The notes under the pieces are model-generated. The model did not search any database, was not told where the DNA came from, and saw only the letters and a list, made by a program, of their open reading frames with translations. Below are positions 7,631 through 7,703 of a stretch of 7,703 bases of DNA, in pieces; position 1 is the stretch's first letter; every line of letters begins with the position of its first letter. This stretch comes from an uncultured Ruminococcus sp. Lineage in GTDB: Bacteria > Bacillota > Clostridia > Oscillospirales > CAG-272. The stretch spans positions 1 through 7,703 of the forward strand of contig CACXBN010000008.1 of the NCBI GenBank assembly GCA_902765885.1, read 5' to 3'. Both the position numbers and the translations under genes were made by a program.

Positions 7631-7681
7631 AAAAAAAGCAAACCAAAATAAATGATTTTAAAAGGTTTGCTTTTTGTTTTT
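7631..7681. terminator. bidirectional intrinsic terminator
   Basis: GCAAACC (7638-7644) pairs with GGTTTGC (7664-7670). The stem is flanked by A7 on the left (U7 in the minus-strand transcript) and by TTTTTGTTTTT on the right, so either direction gives a hairpin followed by a U tract. The flanking A and T runs can also lengthen the stem to 12 pairs. In the minus direction it would end a gene lying to the right of the window and insulate the EEP promoter. Confidence 0.8.
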
Positions 7682-7695
7682 CTATAGTGTATAAT
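7667..7695 (+). promoter_or_regulatory. possible plus-strand promoter with operator-like palindrome at the right edge
   Basis: A perfect TATAAT (7690-7695) follows a weak -35 (TTGCTT, 7667-7672) by 17 bp. The -10 sits within the perfect palindrome TGTATA-A-TATACA (7689-7701), a layout seen in repressor-controlled promoters. It could drive a gene to the right of the window. The region is very AT-rich, so chance is a real alternative, and the overlap with the terminator stem counts against it. Confidence 0.25.
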
Positions 7696-7703
7696 ATACA
7701 ATA

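Noticed and set aside
7518..7646. Longer start for the EEP protein at 7646, giving 456 residues
   Set aside because: The extension covers the -35 and -10 of a near-perfect promoter and has no ribosome binding site, while the ATG at 7517 has GGAG six bases upstream and begins a normal signal peptide.

Overview
The window reads as a piece of chromosome from a Gram-positive bacterium, most likely a member of the Firmicutes (Clostridia, possibly a gut or rumen lineage). The reasons are the purine-rich GGAG/GAGG ribosome binding sites before every gene, a PrsA-type foldase lipoprotein, a Mfd of 1190 residues (close to the length of the Bacillus protein), and the gene order pth-mfd-foldase, which is common in clostridia. 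The lineage is an inference. All supported genes lie on the minus strand; I see no convincing gene on the plus strand.

Read in the direction of transcription (right to left), the window opens at 7703-7518 with a bidirectional hairpin terminator and then a near-perfect sigma-A-type promoter (TTGACA, 18 bp, TATAAT). This promoter drives a secreted endonuclease/exonuclease/phosphatase-family protein with a C-terminal fibronectin-III-like domain (7517-6276). A 76-bp gap follows, then a cytoplasmic metallo-beta-lactamase-fold hydrolase (6199-5495). A 73-bp gap with a small hairpin leads to pth, peptidyl-tRNA hydrolase (5421-4784), whose reading frame is broken at a five-base A run. Full-length mfd (4759-1187) starts 24 bp after the true pth stop. 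A foldase lipoprotein of the PrsA/SurA parvulin type (1190-51) overlaps the mfd stop by four bases (ATGA). A possible next gene begins at position 42 and runs off the left edge.

No terminator is visible between any of these genes, so they may form one long transcription unit, with pth, mfd and the foldase tightly linked. The core functions are rescue of stalled peptidyl-tRNA (Pth), rescue of stalled RNA polymerase coupled to DNA repair (Mfd), and folding of exported proteins (foldase). The two upstream genes are accessory, and their substrates cannot be read from the sequence.

Most of the window is ordinary housekeeping sequence and I do not see a new multi-gene system. The most noteworthy point is the pth frameshift: the missing C-terminal 55 residues are intact in the -1 frame, so this is a very recent mutation, a sequencing error, or a slippage site. 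No gene-free stretch exceeds 300 bases; the longest, 7518-7703, holds the promoter, terminator and operator-like repeats described below.
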